Shown: positions 48,036 to 57,659, counted from the stretch's first letter. The stretch: DNA of 64,000 nt from Streptomyces catenulae (GCF_000718015.1 NZ_JODY01000023.1:31250-95249), one strand, 5' to 3'. Numbers and translations are program-made. The notes: a model not told the origin generated them from the sequence alone.

Positions 48036-49516
48036 CCGCCACACGCCCCGAGCGTGACGGCACCCCCCACGATCCGTACGGCGGGGACGCGGCGTTCGAG
48101 GCGGCGGTGGGACAACTCAACGACCCGCTGATGGACCCGCTGCCGAAACCGGGCGGCCCGCCCGGCGGTGCGGACACCTCGCCCGATGAGGAGCCGCGCC
48201 CCACCGGCCCGGCGACCACCGGCGCCCCCGCACCCGGCGGCCCCGGCCCCCGGCTCACCGGCTCACCGGCGCCCGGCCACAACTCCCCGTGGTTCCGCCC
48301 GCGCCCGGCGACGGAGGAGGCACCGGCGGACGCCGCACCGCCCGCCCCTGCCCCCGCCACCGGATTCGGGCCCGAGACGCCAGCGGGCCGCCGCGCCGCC
48401 GCGGGCCCGGGCCAGGTCCCGGCGTTCGGCCCCGCGGGCGTCCGCCCCCAGGACCGGAGACCGCCCGCGCCCCCCGTACCGTCACCGGCCGCCGGACCGG
48501 TGGCCGACGACGAGACCATGGCGCTGCGCCAGGCGGAACGGACGGGGACCCCGGGCGGCGGCAGCTTCGACGGCGACGCCGTTTCACGTGAAACAGCGTC
48601 GGACCCGGCCTCGGTTTCACGTGAAACCGACGGGGATTCCGCCGAGGCTGTTTCACGTGAAACAGCGGACGCCCCGACCCCCGGCGGACGCGCCGCCCGC
48701 CGAAAGGCGGCCCAGCAGGCGGCGAAGCGCGGCGGTCGCCGCGGCAGACGTGGCGGCGCCGCGGCCACGAGCGCCCCGCCGACACCGCCGCCCGCGCCCA
48801 CCTCCCGGCTGGAGGCCCGCCGCGCCGCCCGCGCCGCGAAGGAGAGCCTGAGCCTCATCGCCAGCCGCGCCATCGGCGAAGCGTTCATCACCCTCGGCGT
48901 GGTCATGCTGCTCTTCGTCACCTACCAGCTGTGGTGGACCAACGTCCTGGCCCATCAGGAGGCGGGCGGCGCCACCAGCACCCTGCAGCACCAGTGGCAG
49001 GAGGGCCACGGCGAGAAGAAGTCGCTGGTCCCGGGCGAGCGCTTCGCCATCATGTACATCCCGAAGCTGGACGTGAAGGCGCCGATCGCCGAGGGCATCG
49101 ACAAGCACTCGGTGCTGGACCGGGGCATGGTCGGGCACTACGACAAGAGCAGCGGGATCAACACGGCGATGCCCTGGGACAAGAAGGGCAACTTCGCGGT
49201 GGCCGCCCACCGCAACACCCACGGCGAGCCGTTCCGCTACATCAACAAGCTCAACCCGGGCGACAAGGTCGTCGTGGAGACGCAGAGTACGTACTACACG
49301 TACGAGATGGAGAGCATCCTCCCGCAGACCAGCCCGCAGAACGTCAGCGTCATCCAACCGGTGCCGCGGGGGTCCGGTTTCAAGGCGCCGGGCCGCTACA
49401 TCACGCTCACGACCTGCACCCCGGAATTCACCAGTACCTACCGGATGATCGTCTGGGGCAAGATGGTCGCGGCGCAGCCGCGGAGCAAGGGCGAACCGGA
49501 TGCGCTCACGGGCTGA
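48032..49516 (+). CDS. srtE: Class E sortase with long disordered N-terminus containing three parS sites
   Basis: The 494-residue protein has an N-terminal 270-residue disordered Pro/Ala/Arg-rich cytoplasmic region, one membrane helix (about 285-305) and a sortase domain. His393 (AAHRNTHGEPF), Cys462 (TLTTCTPEFTST) and Arg471 (STYRMIVWG) are intact. It likely corresponds to one of the two class E sortases that attach chaplins in S. coelicolor. The disordered part includes V-S-R-E-T at residues 184, 195 and 207, each a perfect parS. GTG 48032 overlaps the pabA stop by four bases. Confidence 0.92.
   Translation: MTATRPERDGTPHDPYGGDAAFEAAVGQLNDPLMDPLPKPGGPPGGADTSPDEEPRPTGPATTGAPAPGGPGPRLTGSPAPGHNSPWFRPRPATEEAPADAAPPAPAPATGFGPETPAGRRAAAGPGQVPAFGPAGVRPQDRRPPAPPVPSPAAGPVADDETMALRQAERTGTPGGGSFDGDAVSRETASDPASVSRETDGDSAEAVSRETADAPTPGGRAARRKAAQQAAKRGGRRGRRGGAAATSAPPTPPPAPTSRLEARRAARAAKESLSLIASRAIGEAFITLGVVMLLFVTYQLWWTNVLAHQEAGGATSTLQHQWQEGHGEKKSLVPGERFAIMYIPKLDVKAPIAEGIDKHSVLDRGMVGHYDKSSGINTAMPWDKKGNFAVAAHRNTHGEPFRYINKLNPGDKVVVETQSTYYTYEMESILPQTSPQNVSVIQPVPRGSGFKAPGRYITLTTCTPEFTSTYRMIVWGKMVAAQPRSKGEPDALTG
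48581..48594. other. parS: parS site (within sortase gene)
   Basis: A perfect GTTTCACGTGAAAC, in frame as VSRET at residue 184 of the sortase. Confidence 0.93.
48614..48627. other. parS: parS site (within sortase gene)
   Basis: A perfect GTTTCACGTGAAAC, in frame as VSRET at residue 195; centre spacing 33 bp. Confidence 0.93.
48650..48663. other. parS: parS site (within sortase gene)
   Basis: A perfect GTTTCACGTGAAAC, in frame as VSRET at residue 207; centre spacing 36 bp. Confidence 0.93.
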
Positions 49517-49541
49517 CCGAAGGTAAGAGGGGTACTACGCG

Positions 49542-50285
49542 GTGACTGCCACGGGCCATGACGAGGACATCGAACGGTCCGCGCCGCCGAACCGACCACC
49601 ACGCCGGATGCGCCGCTCCGTCGCCGCCGTGATCAGCGTGATCGGCGAACTGCTGATCACCGCCGGGCTGATCCTCGGCCTGTTCGTCGTGTACTCGCTG
49701 TGGTGGACCAACGTCCTCGCCGACCGCGCCGCCGACAAGCAGGGCGACGAGGTGCGCCGCCACTGGGCCGCACCCACGCCCAAGGGGCCGGGGAAGCTGG
49801 ACACCAAGGACGGCATCGGCTTCCTGCACGTCCCGGCGATGAAGAACGGCGAGGTGCTGGTCAAGAAGGGCACCGGCGCCGAGATCCTCAACGAGGGCGT
49901 GGCCGGTTACTACACCAAGCCGATCGCGTCCGGGCTGCCGCAGGACAAGAAGGGCAACTTCACCCTCGCCGCCCACCGCGACGGCCACGGCGCGAAGTTC
50001 CACAACATCGACAAGCTCCACGAGGGCGACCCGATCGTCTTCGAGACCAAGGACACCTGGTACGTCTACAAGGTCTACGCGGTGCTCGACCAGACCTCGA
50101 AGTACAACGTCGACGTCCTCGACCGGGTCCCCAAGGAGTCCGGGAAGCAGCAGGCGGGCCGCTACATCACGCTGACGACCTGCACCCCGGTCTACACCTC
50201 GAACTACCGCTACATCGTCTGGGGCGAGCTGGAACGCACCGAGAAGGTCGACGCGGACCGCACCCCGCCGGAAGAACTGCGCTGA
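49542..50285 (+). CDS. srtE: Class E sortase
   Basis: The 247-residue sortase has a membrane helix (about 27-48, VAAVISVIGELLITAGLILG) and a barrel with His145 (AAHRDGHGAKF), Cys214 (TLTTCTPVYTSN) and Arg223 (SNYRYIVWG). It is 25 bases after the previous sortase and very like it in the catalytic core, but lacks the long disordered part. GTG 49542 follows GGTAAGAGGGG. It ends an operon that starts near DUF881. Confidence 0.92.
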   Translation: MTATGHDEDIERSAPPNRPPRRMRRSVAAVISVIGELLITAGLILGLFVVYSLWWTNVLADRAADKQGDEVRRHWAAPTPKGPGKLDTKDGIGFLHVPAMKNGEVLVKKGTGAEILNEGVAGYYTKPIASGLPQDKKGNFTLAAHRDGHGAKFHNIDKLHEGDPIVFETKDTWYVYKVYAVLDQTSKYNVDVLDRVPKESGKQQAGRYITLTTCTPVYTSNYRYIVWGELERTEKVDADRTPPEELR

Positions 50286-50331
50286 CCCGGCGGGCCCCGC
50301 ACGCGGACGGACGGCCCCACCGCACACGACA

Positions 50332-50366
50332 GAGCCCCGGCCCCCTCCAGAAGGGGGCCGGGGCTC
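50332..50366. terminator. Bidirectional terminator between sortase and pknB
   Basis: A perfect 15-bp stem (50332-50346 with 50352-50366) with a five-base loop lies between two convergent operons. Confidence 0.88.
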
Positions 50367-50391
50367 ACGTCATGGACGGACCGCCGGTGGA

Positions 50392-52380
50392 TCAGCCGAA
50401 CGGCCAGCCGCCGCCGTCGTCCCCGTGGTCACCGCCGCCACCGCCGATGGTGGTCAGCGTCACCGTCGTGGAGGCGGGGTCGGACGGGGTGTCGGCCCCC
50501 GGGTCCTGCTGCATGACCCGGGCGTTGTCGTCCTGGTTGCTGCCGTCCGCGAACTGGATGTTGGTGAATCCGGCGTCCTGCAGCATCTTCTTCGCGTCCT
50601 TCACCTTCTGACCGACCACACCGGGCACCGGCTTCTGCGCCGCCGCCTTGCCGACGGTCAGCGTGACCGTGGTGTTGACGTCGACCTCCGTCTGGCCCGC
50701 CGGATCCATGGCGGTGACCTTGCCGACCTGCGCCGGGTCGGACACCTCCTGCTCCTGCTTGGTGACCTGGAGCTGGAGATCCTTCAGCTGCTTCTCCGCC
50801 GCGGCGAAGTCGTTGCCCATGACATCGGGAACCTTCACCTTCGGGTTGGCCTTGGCGATCGTCAGCGTGATCGTGGTGTTCTTCGGCTTGCTGGCGCCCG
50901 GCTTCGGGTCCTGGTCGAGAACGGTGCCCGGGTCCTCGTCGGCGGCCTTCTGCGTGAGCTGGATGTTCTCGAAGCCCTTGGCCTTCAGCTCCGACCGCGC
51001 CTCGCTCTCGCTGAAGCCGCGCACGTTGGGGACCTGCACCTGCTTGGGGCCGCTGCACATCGTGACGTTGACCGTGCCGCCCTCGTCGATGGCGGCGCCC
51101 TCAGCCGGTTCCTGCTTGGTGATCTGGCCCTTGTCGACGTTCTCGCAGGCTTCGCTGCCGCTCTTGACGATCTTCAGATCGCCGTTGTTCCGGGCGGACT
51201 CCCTCGCCTGCGCCAGGGTGCTGCCGACGACGTTGGGCGCCGTCACCCCGCCCCCGGACGCCTTGCCGCTGAACATCGCCTTGCCGATGAAGATCGCACC
51301 GACCAGGACGAGGACACCGGCGACGGCCAGCAGAACCGTCGAGGTGTGGTTCTTCTTCGACGGACCGGAGGCACCGGCGCGACGGCCCGAGGGCCGCTCG
51401 TCGTAGCCGTAGCCACCGTCGTCGGGGTTCATCGGCGGCAGCATCGCGGTCTGCGCGCCCGGGTCCTGCGGCCGCAGCATCGTCGTGGGCTGGTCCTGGT
51501 CGAAACCGCCCGCGCCCATTGCCGAGGCGGCCGCGACCGGCTGGCCGTCCAGCGCCGCCTCGATGTCGGCGCGCATCTCGTCGGCCGACTGGTAGCGGTA
51601 GTCCGGATCCTTGGTCAGCGCCTTGAGGACGATGGCGTCCATCTCCGGCGTGATCTCGGGATCGAAGTTGCTGGGCTTCTGCGGCTCCTCGCGCACATGC
51701 TGGTACGCCACCGCGACCGGCGAGTCACCGATGAACGGCGGCCGGACGGTGAGCAGCTCGTAGAGGAGGCAGCCGGTGGAGTAGAGGTCGGAGCGGGCGT
51801 CGACCTGCTCGCCCTTGGCCTGCTCCGGGGAGAGGTACTGCGCCGTGCCGATGACCGCGGCGGTCTGCGTCATGGTCATCCCGGCGTCGCCCATCGCGCG
51901 GGCGATGCCGAAGTCCATGACCTTGACCTGGCCGGTGCGGTTGAGCATGACGTTGGCGGGCTTGATGTCACGGTGGACGATGCCGGCGCGGTGCGAGTAC
52001 TCCAGCGCCTGGAGCACCCCGATGGTCATCTCCAGGGACCGCTCGGGCAGCAGCTTCCGCCCGGAGTGCAGCAGCTCCCGCAGCGTGGAACCGTCGACGT
52101 ACTCCATGACGATGTACGGGATCGAGACACCGTCGACGTAGTCCTCGCCGGTGTCGTAGACCGCGACGATGGACGGGTGGTTCAGCGAGGCGGCCGACTG
52201 GGCCTCACGGCGGAACCGGGCCTGGAAGGACGGGTCGCGGGCGAGGTCCACCCGCAGCGTCTTCACCGCCACGGTGCGACCCAGGCGGCTGTCGTGGGCG
52301 AGGTACACCTCGGCCATGCCACCGCGGCCGAGCACCGAGCCCAGCTCGTACCGGCCGCCGAGGCGACGCGGCTCATCCAT
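50392..52380 (-). CDS. pknB: Serine/threonine kinase PknB with PASTA repeats
   Basis: The 662-residue membrane kinase senses cell-wall fragments through PASTA repeats and controls growth and division. The kinase domain has GRGGMAEVYLAHD (18-30), Lys40, HRDIKPANVM (136-145), DFG (156-158) and an activation loop with Thr171 and Thr173, the same numbering as the autophosphorylated pair of M. tuberculosis PknB. A linker and one transmembrane helix (near 350-370) lead to four extracellular PASTA repeats (starting GGGVTAPNVVG, VQVPNVRGF, VKVPDVMGN and QKPVPGVVG). The tail is Gly/Asp-rich. It is the last gene of the fhaA-to-pknB operon. Confidence 0.97.
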   Translation of the reverse strand: MDEPRRLGGRYELGSVLGRGGMAEVYLAHDSRLGRTVAVKTLRVDLARDPSFQARFRREAQSAASLNHPSIVAVYDTGEDYVDGVSIPYIVMEYVDGSTLRELLHSGRKLLPERSLEMTIGVLQALEYSHRAGIVHRDIKPANVMLNRTGQVKVMDFGIARAMGDAGMTMTQTAAVIGTAQYLSPEQAKGEQVDARSDLYSTGCLLYELLTVRPPFIGDSPVAVAYQHVREEPQKPSNFDPEITPEMDAIVLKALTKDPDYRYQSADEMRADIEAALDGQPVAAASAMGAGGFDQDQPTTMLRPQDPGAQTAMLPPMNPDDGGYGYDERPSGRRAGASGPSKKNHTSTVLLAVAGVLVLVGAIFIGKAMFSGKASGGGVTAPNVVGSTLAQARESARNNGDLKIVKSGSEACENVDKGQITKQEPAEGAAIDEGGTVNVTMCSGPKQVQVPNVRGFSESEARSELKAKGFENIQLTQKAADEDPGTVLDQDPKPGASKPKNTTITLTIAKANPKVKVPDVMGNDFAAAEKQLKDLQLQVTKQEQEVSDPAQVGKVTAMDPAGQTEVDVNTTVTLTVGKAAAQKPVPGVVGQKVKDAKKMLQDAGFTNIQFADGSNQDDNARVMQQDPGADTPSDPASTTVTLTTIGGGGGDHGDDGGGWPFG

Positions 52381-52527
52381 AAGCTTCTCCAGCCCTCTCC
52401 GTCAGTCCCGACCGCACCCGTGTGTGGTCCGGCGGTGTGCTGTCCGGGCATACCGTACCCGGCGCGTCACGCCGGTCCGGGCCGTAACCGCAACCTGATA
52501 TCTGACCGGTACGGCCTTGCCCAGGAG

Positions 52528-53997
52528 TCACTTCTTGTCGCTGAGCACCGCTTCCATCACGCTCTTCGCGATCGGGGCGGCGAGCTTGCCACCCGCGATG
52601 TCACCGCGGAGTGTGTCGGACCCCTCAATGACGACGGCGACGGCGACCGGGGTGCCCTTGTCGGTCTTCGCGTAGGAGATGAACCACGCGTACGGGTTGT
52701 CCTTGTTGCCCTCACCGTGCTGCGCGGTACCGGTCTTGCCACCGACCGTCACGCCCGGGATCTGCGCGGAGGTGCCCGTACCGTTCTTGACGACGGTCTC
52801 CATCATGTCCTGGAGCTTCTGGGCGTTCTCCGGCTTGAGCGGCTGGCTCATCTCCTTGGGCGTGTGCTGCTCCACGACGTTGAGGTTGGGCGCGACCAGC
52901 TTGTCGACCATGTACGGCTGCATCAGCTTGCCGCCGTTGGCGATGGCCGCGGTGATCATGGCCATCTGGATCGGGGTGGCGCGGTTCGACGCCTGGCCGA
53001 TGCCCGCCTGGGCGTTCTGCGGGCGGTTGTCCTCGGGGTAGATGCTCTCGGCGGCACGGACCGGGGTGTCGACCTTCGGGTTGTTGAACCCGAACTTCTC
53101 CGCCTCGGCCATCATCTTCTTGTTGCCGAGGTCGGCGCTGATCTTGCCGAAGACGGTGTTGCAGGACCAGCGCAGCGCCTCGCGGAGGCTGGCGTTCTTG
53201 CAGGGGATGTTGCCCTCGTTCGGCAGCGGGACGTGGTTGGTGTCCGGCAGGTACCAGGGCAGCGGCGAGTCCGTCGGGGCGTCGATGTCGGTGTAGAGAC
53301 CGTTCTCCAGCGCCGCCGCCGCGGTGACGACCTTGAAGGTGGAGCCGGGCGGGTACGTCTGGCGCAGCGCGCGGTTCAGCGTCGGGTCGTCCGGGTCGTT
53401 CTTCTTCTGCAGCGCGTTGTACGCCTCGGAGTCCTTGTCGCTCATCCCGGCGAAGGTGGAGGGGTCGTACGACGGGGCGGTGGCCAGCGCGAGGATCGCG
53501 CCGGTCTCCGGGTTGAGCGCGGCGACCGCGCCCTTCTTGTTGCCCAGCCCCTCGAAGGCGGCCTTCTGCGCCTTGGCGTTGAGGGTGGTGACGACGTCAC
53601 CACCCTCCTGCTTGCGGCCGGTCAGCATGTCGACGGTGCGGCTGAAGAAGAGCCGGTCGTCGGTGCCGGTCAGGATCTTGTCGTACAGCTTCTCCAGCTG
53701 GTTGGCGTCGAACGCCTGCGAGGCGTAGCCCGTGACCGGCGCCCACATCTTGCCGTTCTTGTACGTCCGCTTGTACTTGTAGTCGCCGACGCCGGTCGTC
53801 GTGGAGTCGGTGACCGGCTGGTCGCCGACGATGATGTCGCCGCGCGGGATGCTGTACCGCTCGATGGCGACACGGCGGTTGTTGGAGTCGTTCTTCAACT
53901 CGTCGGCCTGGACGAACTGCACCCAGTTGACGCGGACGAGCAGAGCGAGGACGAGCAGGCCGCAGAAGATCGCGACCCGGCGCAGGGGCTTGTTCAC
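52528..53997 (-). CDS. pbpA: Penicillin-binding protein PbpA (PBP2-type transpeptidase)
   Basis: The 489-residue monofunctional class B PBP cross-links peptidoglycan. It has an N-terminal membrane anchor (8-28), a pedestal domain and a transpeptidase domain with STFK (219-222), SCN (278-280) and KTG (421-423), all intact. GTG 53997 overlaps the rodA stop by four bases, so both are made together as a SEDS-PBP pair. Length is normal for actinobacterial PbpA. Confidence 0.96.
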   Translation of the reverse strand: MNKPLRRVAIFCGLLVLALLVRVNWVQFVQADELKNDSNNRRVAIERYSIPRGDIIVGDQPVTDSTTTGVGDYKYKRTYKNGKMWAPVTGYASQAFDANQLEKLYDKILTGTDDRLFFSRTVDMLTGRKQEGGDVVTTLNAKAQKAAFEGLGNKKGAVAALNPETGAILALATAPSYDPSTFAGMSDKDSEAYNALQKKNDPDDPTLNRALRQTYPPGSTFKVVTAAAALENGLYTDIDAPTDSPLPWYLPDTNHVPLPNEGNIPCKNASLREALRWSCNTVFGKISADLGNKKMMAEAEKFGFNNPKVDTPVRAAESIYPEDNRPQNAQAGIGQASNRATPIQMAMITAAIANGGKLMQPYMVDKLVAPNLNVVEQHTPKEMSQPLKPENAQKLQDMMETVVKNGTGTSAQIPGVTVGGKTGTAQHGEGNKDNPYAWFISYAKTDKGTPVAVAVVIEGSDTLRGDIAGGKLAAPIAKSVMEAVLSDKK

Positions 53998-55391
53998 GGG
54001 CGGACCACCTGGGTCATCTCGGCATCGGTGGAGGGGGCGGGGGCCGGTGCGGGCCGCCGGGCGGTGTCGCTGATCCGCAGCAGGATCCCGACCAGCGCCC
54101 AGTTGGCGATGACGGACGAGCCACCCTGGGCGAGGAACGGCATCGTCATACCGGTCAGCGGGATCAGACCCGTCACACCACCGGCGACGACGAAGACCTG
54201 TAGCGCGAAGGCGCCGGACAGGCCGATGGCCAGCAGCTTGCCGAACGGGTCGCGGGCGGCGAGCGCGGTACGGATGCCCCGCTCGATGAGCAGGCCGTAC
54301 AGCAGCAGGACGGCCATCAGACCGGCCAGCCCGGTCTCCTCACCGACGGTGGCGAGGATGTAGTCGCTCTTCGGCGCGATGCCGCCGATCAGCCGGGAGT
54401 AGCCCTGGCCGAGACCGGAGCCGAGGATGCCGCCGGAGCCGAAGGAGTACATCGCCTGCGCGGTCTCGGTGACACCGCCGTCGAGCAGCTCCAGCGGGTT
54501 GAGCCAGTTGTGGACACGGACCTGCACGTGCGACTCGAAGGTGGCCACCGCGACGGCGCCACCGGCGCTCAGCAGCAGACCGAAGACGATCCAGCTGGTG
54601 CGCTCGGTCGCGACGTACAGCATGATCACGAAGAGGCCGAAGAAGAGCAGCGAGGTACCGAGGTCGGTCTCGAAGACCAGGATCATCAGGCTCAGCGCCC
54701 AGATGACGAGGATCGGACCGAGGTCACGGCCGCGCGGCAGGTACAGCCCCATGAAACGGCGGCTGGCCAGCGCCAGCGCGTCCCGCTTCACCATCAGGTA
54801 CCCGGCGAAGAACACCGCGATGATGATCTTCGCGAACTCACCGGGCTGCAGCGAACCGACGCCCGGCAGCGTGATCCAGATCCGCGCGCCGTAGCGGGGA
54901 GGGAAGAAGATCGGCGCGATCAGCAGCGCCAGCGCGAGCACCATCGAGATGTAGGTGTAGCGCTGCAGGACACGGTGGTCCTTGAGCAGGATCAGCACAC
55001 CGAGGAAGAGGGCGACACCCAGCGTCGACCACATCAGCTGGCCGGGCGCCATCGGCCCGCCCAGATTCGTGGTGGTGATCTTCGGCTCCTGGTCGAGCCG
55101 CCAGATGAAGACCAGCCCGAGACCGTTGAGAAGGGTGGCGATCGGCAGCATCAGCGGGTCGGCGTACGGCGCCCACTTACGGACGACGAGGTGCGCGACG
55201 CCCGCCAGCAGCGCCAGCCCGAGGGCGTAGCCGAAGACCCCGGCGGGGATCTCCTGCTTCTTGGCGAGCCCGACGTTGATGTACGCGAAGACCGGGATGA
55301 TCACTGCGAAGACGAGCAGCGCCAGCTCGGTGTTGCGGCGGCTCGGGGCTCCGATGGTGCCGATCGTGGTGGTGTTGGTGGTACTGCTCAT
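53994..55391 (-). CDS. rodA: SEDS peptidoglycan polymerase RodA/FtsW type
   Basis: The 465-residue polytopic membrane protein (about 10-12 helices) polymerises lipid II with PbpA. Family blocks are GLVFIWRLDQEPKI, RYGARIWITLPGVGSLQPGE, FETDLGTSLLFFGLFVIMLY, GLGQGYSRLIGGIAPKSDYI and LTGMTMPFLAQGGSSVIANW. ATG 55391 follows the pstP stop after 22 bases. Context (pstP-rodA-pbpA-pknB) indicates RodA rather than FtsW. Confidence 0.95.
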   Translation of the reverse strand: MSSTTNTTTIGTIGAPSRRNTELALLVFAVIIPVFAYINVGLAKKQEIPAGVFGYALGLALLAGVAHLVVRKWAPYADPLMLPIATLLNGLGLVFIWRLDQEPKITTTNLGGPMAPGQLMWSTLGVALFLGVLILLKDHRVLQRYTYISMVLALALLIAPIFFPPRYGARIWITLPGVGSLQPGEFAKIIIAVFFAGYLMVKRDALALASRRFMGLYLPRGRDLGPILVIWALSLMILVFETDLGTSLLFFGLFVIMLYVATERTSWIVFGLLLSAGGAVAVATFESHVQVRVHNWLNPLELLDGGVTETAQAMYSFGSGGILGSGLGQGYSRLIGGIAPKSDYILATVGEETGLAGLMAVLLLYGLLIERGIRTALAARDPFGKLLAIGLSGAFALQVFVVAGGVTGLIPLTGMTMPFLAQGGSSVIANWALVGILLRISDTARRPAPAPAPSTDAEMTQVVRP

Positions 55392-55413
55392 ACGTGTACG
55401 GCCCCCTACGCCC

Positions 55414-56991
55414 TCACTGCTGGGTGCTGCAATTCTTTTCCAGCTTCAACTGCTCCTCGGAGGGGGCCTGGCTGGTGATGTCGGCCGGGGGAGTCGACGG
55501 GGACACGAGCGCACCGGGGGTGCCGGTCGTCGCGCTCCGGTCGCCGGGGGTCGTGGGAGTGCCGGGAACACCGGGCTGGTGACCGGTCGTGCCGCCGGTC
55601 CGGCCGTGCTCCTGCTGCGCCTTCTCCCGGTCCTTCTTGGCCTTGGCGTCGGCGCGTTCGGCGGCCTCCCGCTGCTGCTTGCTCAGACAGGCGTGCGCCT
55701 GCTTGCCCAGCTCGGTGACCTTGAGGGTCGCCTCGTCGCGGTTGTCGGCCGGGATCGTCTCCTTGACCTGGTTCCGCTGGTACAGCGGTAGGTACTTGAG
55801 TTCGATCTCGGGGTGGTCCTGATCGACCTTGTTCAGCGAGATCCACGCGAGGTCCTGGCTCAGGCCCCGGTAGAGCGCGACATGGTCGTCCTTGGCGCCG
55901 ACGAAGTACTGGGTCTGCGTCCAGCGGTAGCCCGCGTAGAGCCCGCCGCCGACGACGGCCAGGGCGAGCGCCGAGAACAGCGACCGCTTGATCCAGGTGC
56001 CGCGGCGCCGCGGCTTGACGAAGTCCTCGTCGGCGAAGGAACCGAACGAGCCTTGCGACTCACCGCCGGCCTCGCCGTCGCCGCTGCCGGGCGGGCCGAA
56101 GGCGCCGCCGGGGGACTGCGCCGGGACGTCCCGGCCGCGGCCCAGCTCGGCGGCGCGGGCCGCCGGGGTCTGCAGGGTGCTCGGGTCGTTGAGCTGGTTC
56201 TGGTTCTCGGCGACCGCGCCGACGATGACCGGGGTGTCGTTGAGCTGCCCGGCCAGCGCCTCGTTGCCGTCGACGTCGAGGACGTCGGCGACGATGCAGG
56301 TGATGTTGTCGGGACCGCCGCCGCGCAGCGCGAGCTGGATCAGCTCCTGGACCGTCTCGTGCGGACCGTGGTAGCTGGCGAGCGTCTCCTCCAGCGTCTG
56401 GTGGCTGACGACACCGGAGAGACCGTCGGAGCAGATCAGATAGCGGTCACCGGCGCGGACCTCGCGGATCGACAGATCCGGCTCCACGCGGTCACCGCTG
56501 CCCAGGGCCCGCATCAGCAGCGAGCGCTGCGGATGCGTGGTGGCCTCCTCCTCGGTGATCCGGCCCTCGTCGACGAGGCGCTGCACCCAGGTGTGGTCCT
56601 GCGTGATCTGGGTGAGCTGACCGTCGCGCAGCAGATAGGCGCGGGAGTCGCCGACGTGCACCAGACCCAGGCGCTGGCCCGTCCACAGCAGCGCGGTCAG
56701 GGTGGTGCCCATGCCGTCGAGCTGCGGGTCCTCCTCGACCATGACGCGCAACTGGTCGTTGGCGCGCTGCACGGCGGTGCCGAGGGAGGTGAGGATGTCG
56801 GAGCCGGGGACGTCGTCGTCGAGCTGGACGAGTGTGGAGATCACCTCGGACGAGGCGACCTCACCCGCGGCCTGACCGCCCATGCCGTCGGCGATGGCGA
56901 GCAGCCGCGGTCCCGCGTAACCCGAGTCCTCGTTGCCCTCCCGGATCATGCCCTTGTGCGATCCGGCGGCGAAGCGCAGGGAAAGACTCAT
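55414..56991 (-). CDS. pstP: PP2C-family protein phosphatase PstP
   Basis: The 525-residue membrane phosphatase removes phosphate from PknB and its substrates. The metal-binding motifs are GMIREGNEDSGYAG, LLAIADGMGGQAAGE and LICSDGLSGVV, and GGPDNITCIVADV ends the catalytic domain at about 235. A linker and one transmembrane helix (near 320-340) lead to an extracellular part with a long Gln/Glu/Lys coiled coil and a Thr/Pro-rich tail. ATG 56991 has GGTGAGGTG upstream; a longer frame to 57048 adds non-conserved residues. Confidence 0.94.
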   Translation of the reverse strand: MSLSLRFAAGSHKGMIREGNEDSGYAGPRLLAIADGMGGQAAGEVASSEVISTLVQLDDDVPGSDILTSLGTAVQRANDQLRVMVEEDPQLDGMGTTLTALLWTGQRLGLVHVGDSRAYLLRDGQLTQITQDHTWVQRLVDEGRITEEEATTHPQRSLLMRALGSGDRVEPDLSIREVRAGDRYLICSDGLSGVVSHQTLEETLASYHGPHETVQELIQLALRGGGPDNITCIVADVLDVDGNEALAGQLNDTPVIVGAVAENQNQLNDPSTLQTPAARAAELGRGRDVPAQSPGGAFGPPGSGDGEAGGESQGSFGSFADEDFVKPRRRGTWIKRSLFSALALAVVGGGLYAGYRWTQTQYFVGAKDDHVALYRGLSQDLAWISLNKVDQDHPEIELKYLPLYQRNQVKETIPADNRDEATLKVTELGKQAHACLSKQQREAAERADAKAKKDREKAQQEHGRTGGTTGHQPGVPGTPTTPGDRSATTGTPGALVSPSTPPADITSQAPSEEQLKLEKNCSTQQ

Positions 56992-57124
56992 GCGCACCTC
57001 ACCTGTCGGCTCGGGGTACAGCCGGTCTCGTCGAGCCACACTGCCCACCCTCCGGTCGGGAGCACGCTCGGGCCCGTCGAGTGGACCGCCGCGGCTCGCT
57101 CGCTCCGCTCGCTCATAAGTCGTA

Positions 57125-57649
57125 CTACTTCCGCAGCTCGATGACGGTCTTGCCGATGCGGATCGGGGCCCCGAGAGGGATCGGGGTCGGCGTCGTCAGG
57201 CGATTCCGGTCCAGGTAGGTGCCGTTGGTGGAACCGAGGTCCTCGACGATCCACTGGCCGTCACGGTCCGGGTAGATCCTGGCATGCCTGCTGGAGGCGT
57301 AGTCGTCGTCCAGGACGATCGTCGAATCGTGCGCCCGGCCCAGCGAGATGGTCTGGCCCTGGAGGGCGACGGTGGTCCCCTGCAGTGTGCCTTCGGAGAC
57401 CACCAACTTGGTGGGCGCGCCCCGGCGCTGCCGGTTGTTGCCGCGCCCGCCCTCCTGGCGGCGCTGCTGCGGCGGCGCGGCCTGCTGCCGCTGGCCGCGT
57501 GCTTCCTGGCCGCCCCTACGGGCGGCGCCGCGCTGTGTGACGCGCGTGCCGAACAGATCGCTGCGGATGACCTGGACGGCCACGATGACGAACAGCCACA
57601 GTACGGCGAGGAAACCCAACCGCATGACCGTGAGGGTCAGCTCTGACAT
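57125..57649 (-). CDS. fhaB: FHA-domain protein FhaB
   Basis: The 174-residue protein has an N-terminal transmembrane helix (about 5-27), a basic/Gln-rich linker (about 38-78) and an FHA domain (about 80-174). The phosphothreonine-binding landmarks are SLGRAHDSTIVLDDDYASSR and HARI, followed by DLGSTNGTYLDRNRL. It corresponds to FhaB/FipA, which links PknB signalling to division. ATG 57649 is 10 bases downstream of the fhaA stop. The open frame upstream belongs to antisense or fhaA sequence. Confidence 0.93.
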   Translation of the reverse strand: MSELTLTVMRLGFLAVLWLFVIVAVQVIRSDLFGTRVTQRGAARRGGQEARGQRQQAAPPQQRRQEGGRGNNRQRRGAPTKLVVSEGTLQGTTVALQGQTISLGRAHDSTIVLDDDYASSRHARIYPDRDGQWIVEDLGSTNGTYLDRNRLTTPTPIPLGAPIRIGKTVIELRK

Positions 57650-57659
57650 TGCCCCCGCT

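Noticed and set aside
48581-48663. Regularly spaced 14-bp repeats that could look like a small CRISPR array
   Set aside because: The repeats are palindromic parS sites in coding frame, with spacers that are ordinary sortase codons and no cas genes.
50425-54363. A very long open frame (over 1300 codons) on the plus strand opposite pknB, pbpA and rodA
   Set aside because: It is antisense to three clearly conserved genes and has Arg/Val/His-rich, non-conserved composition, the typical shadow of high-GC coding DNA.
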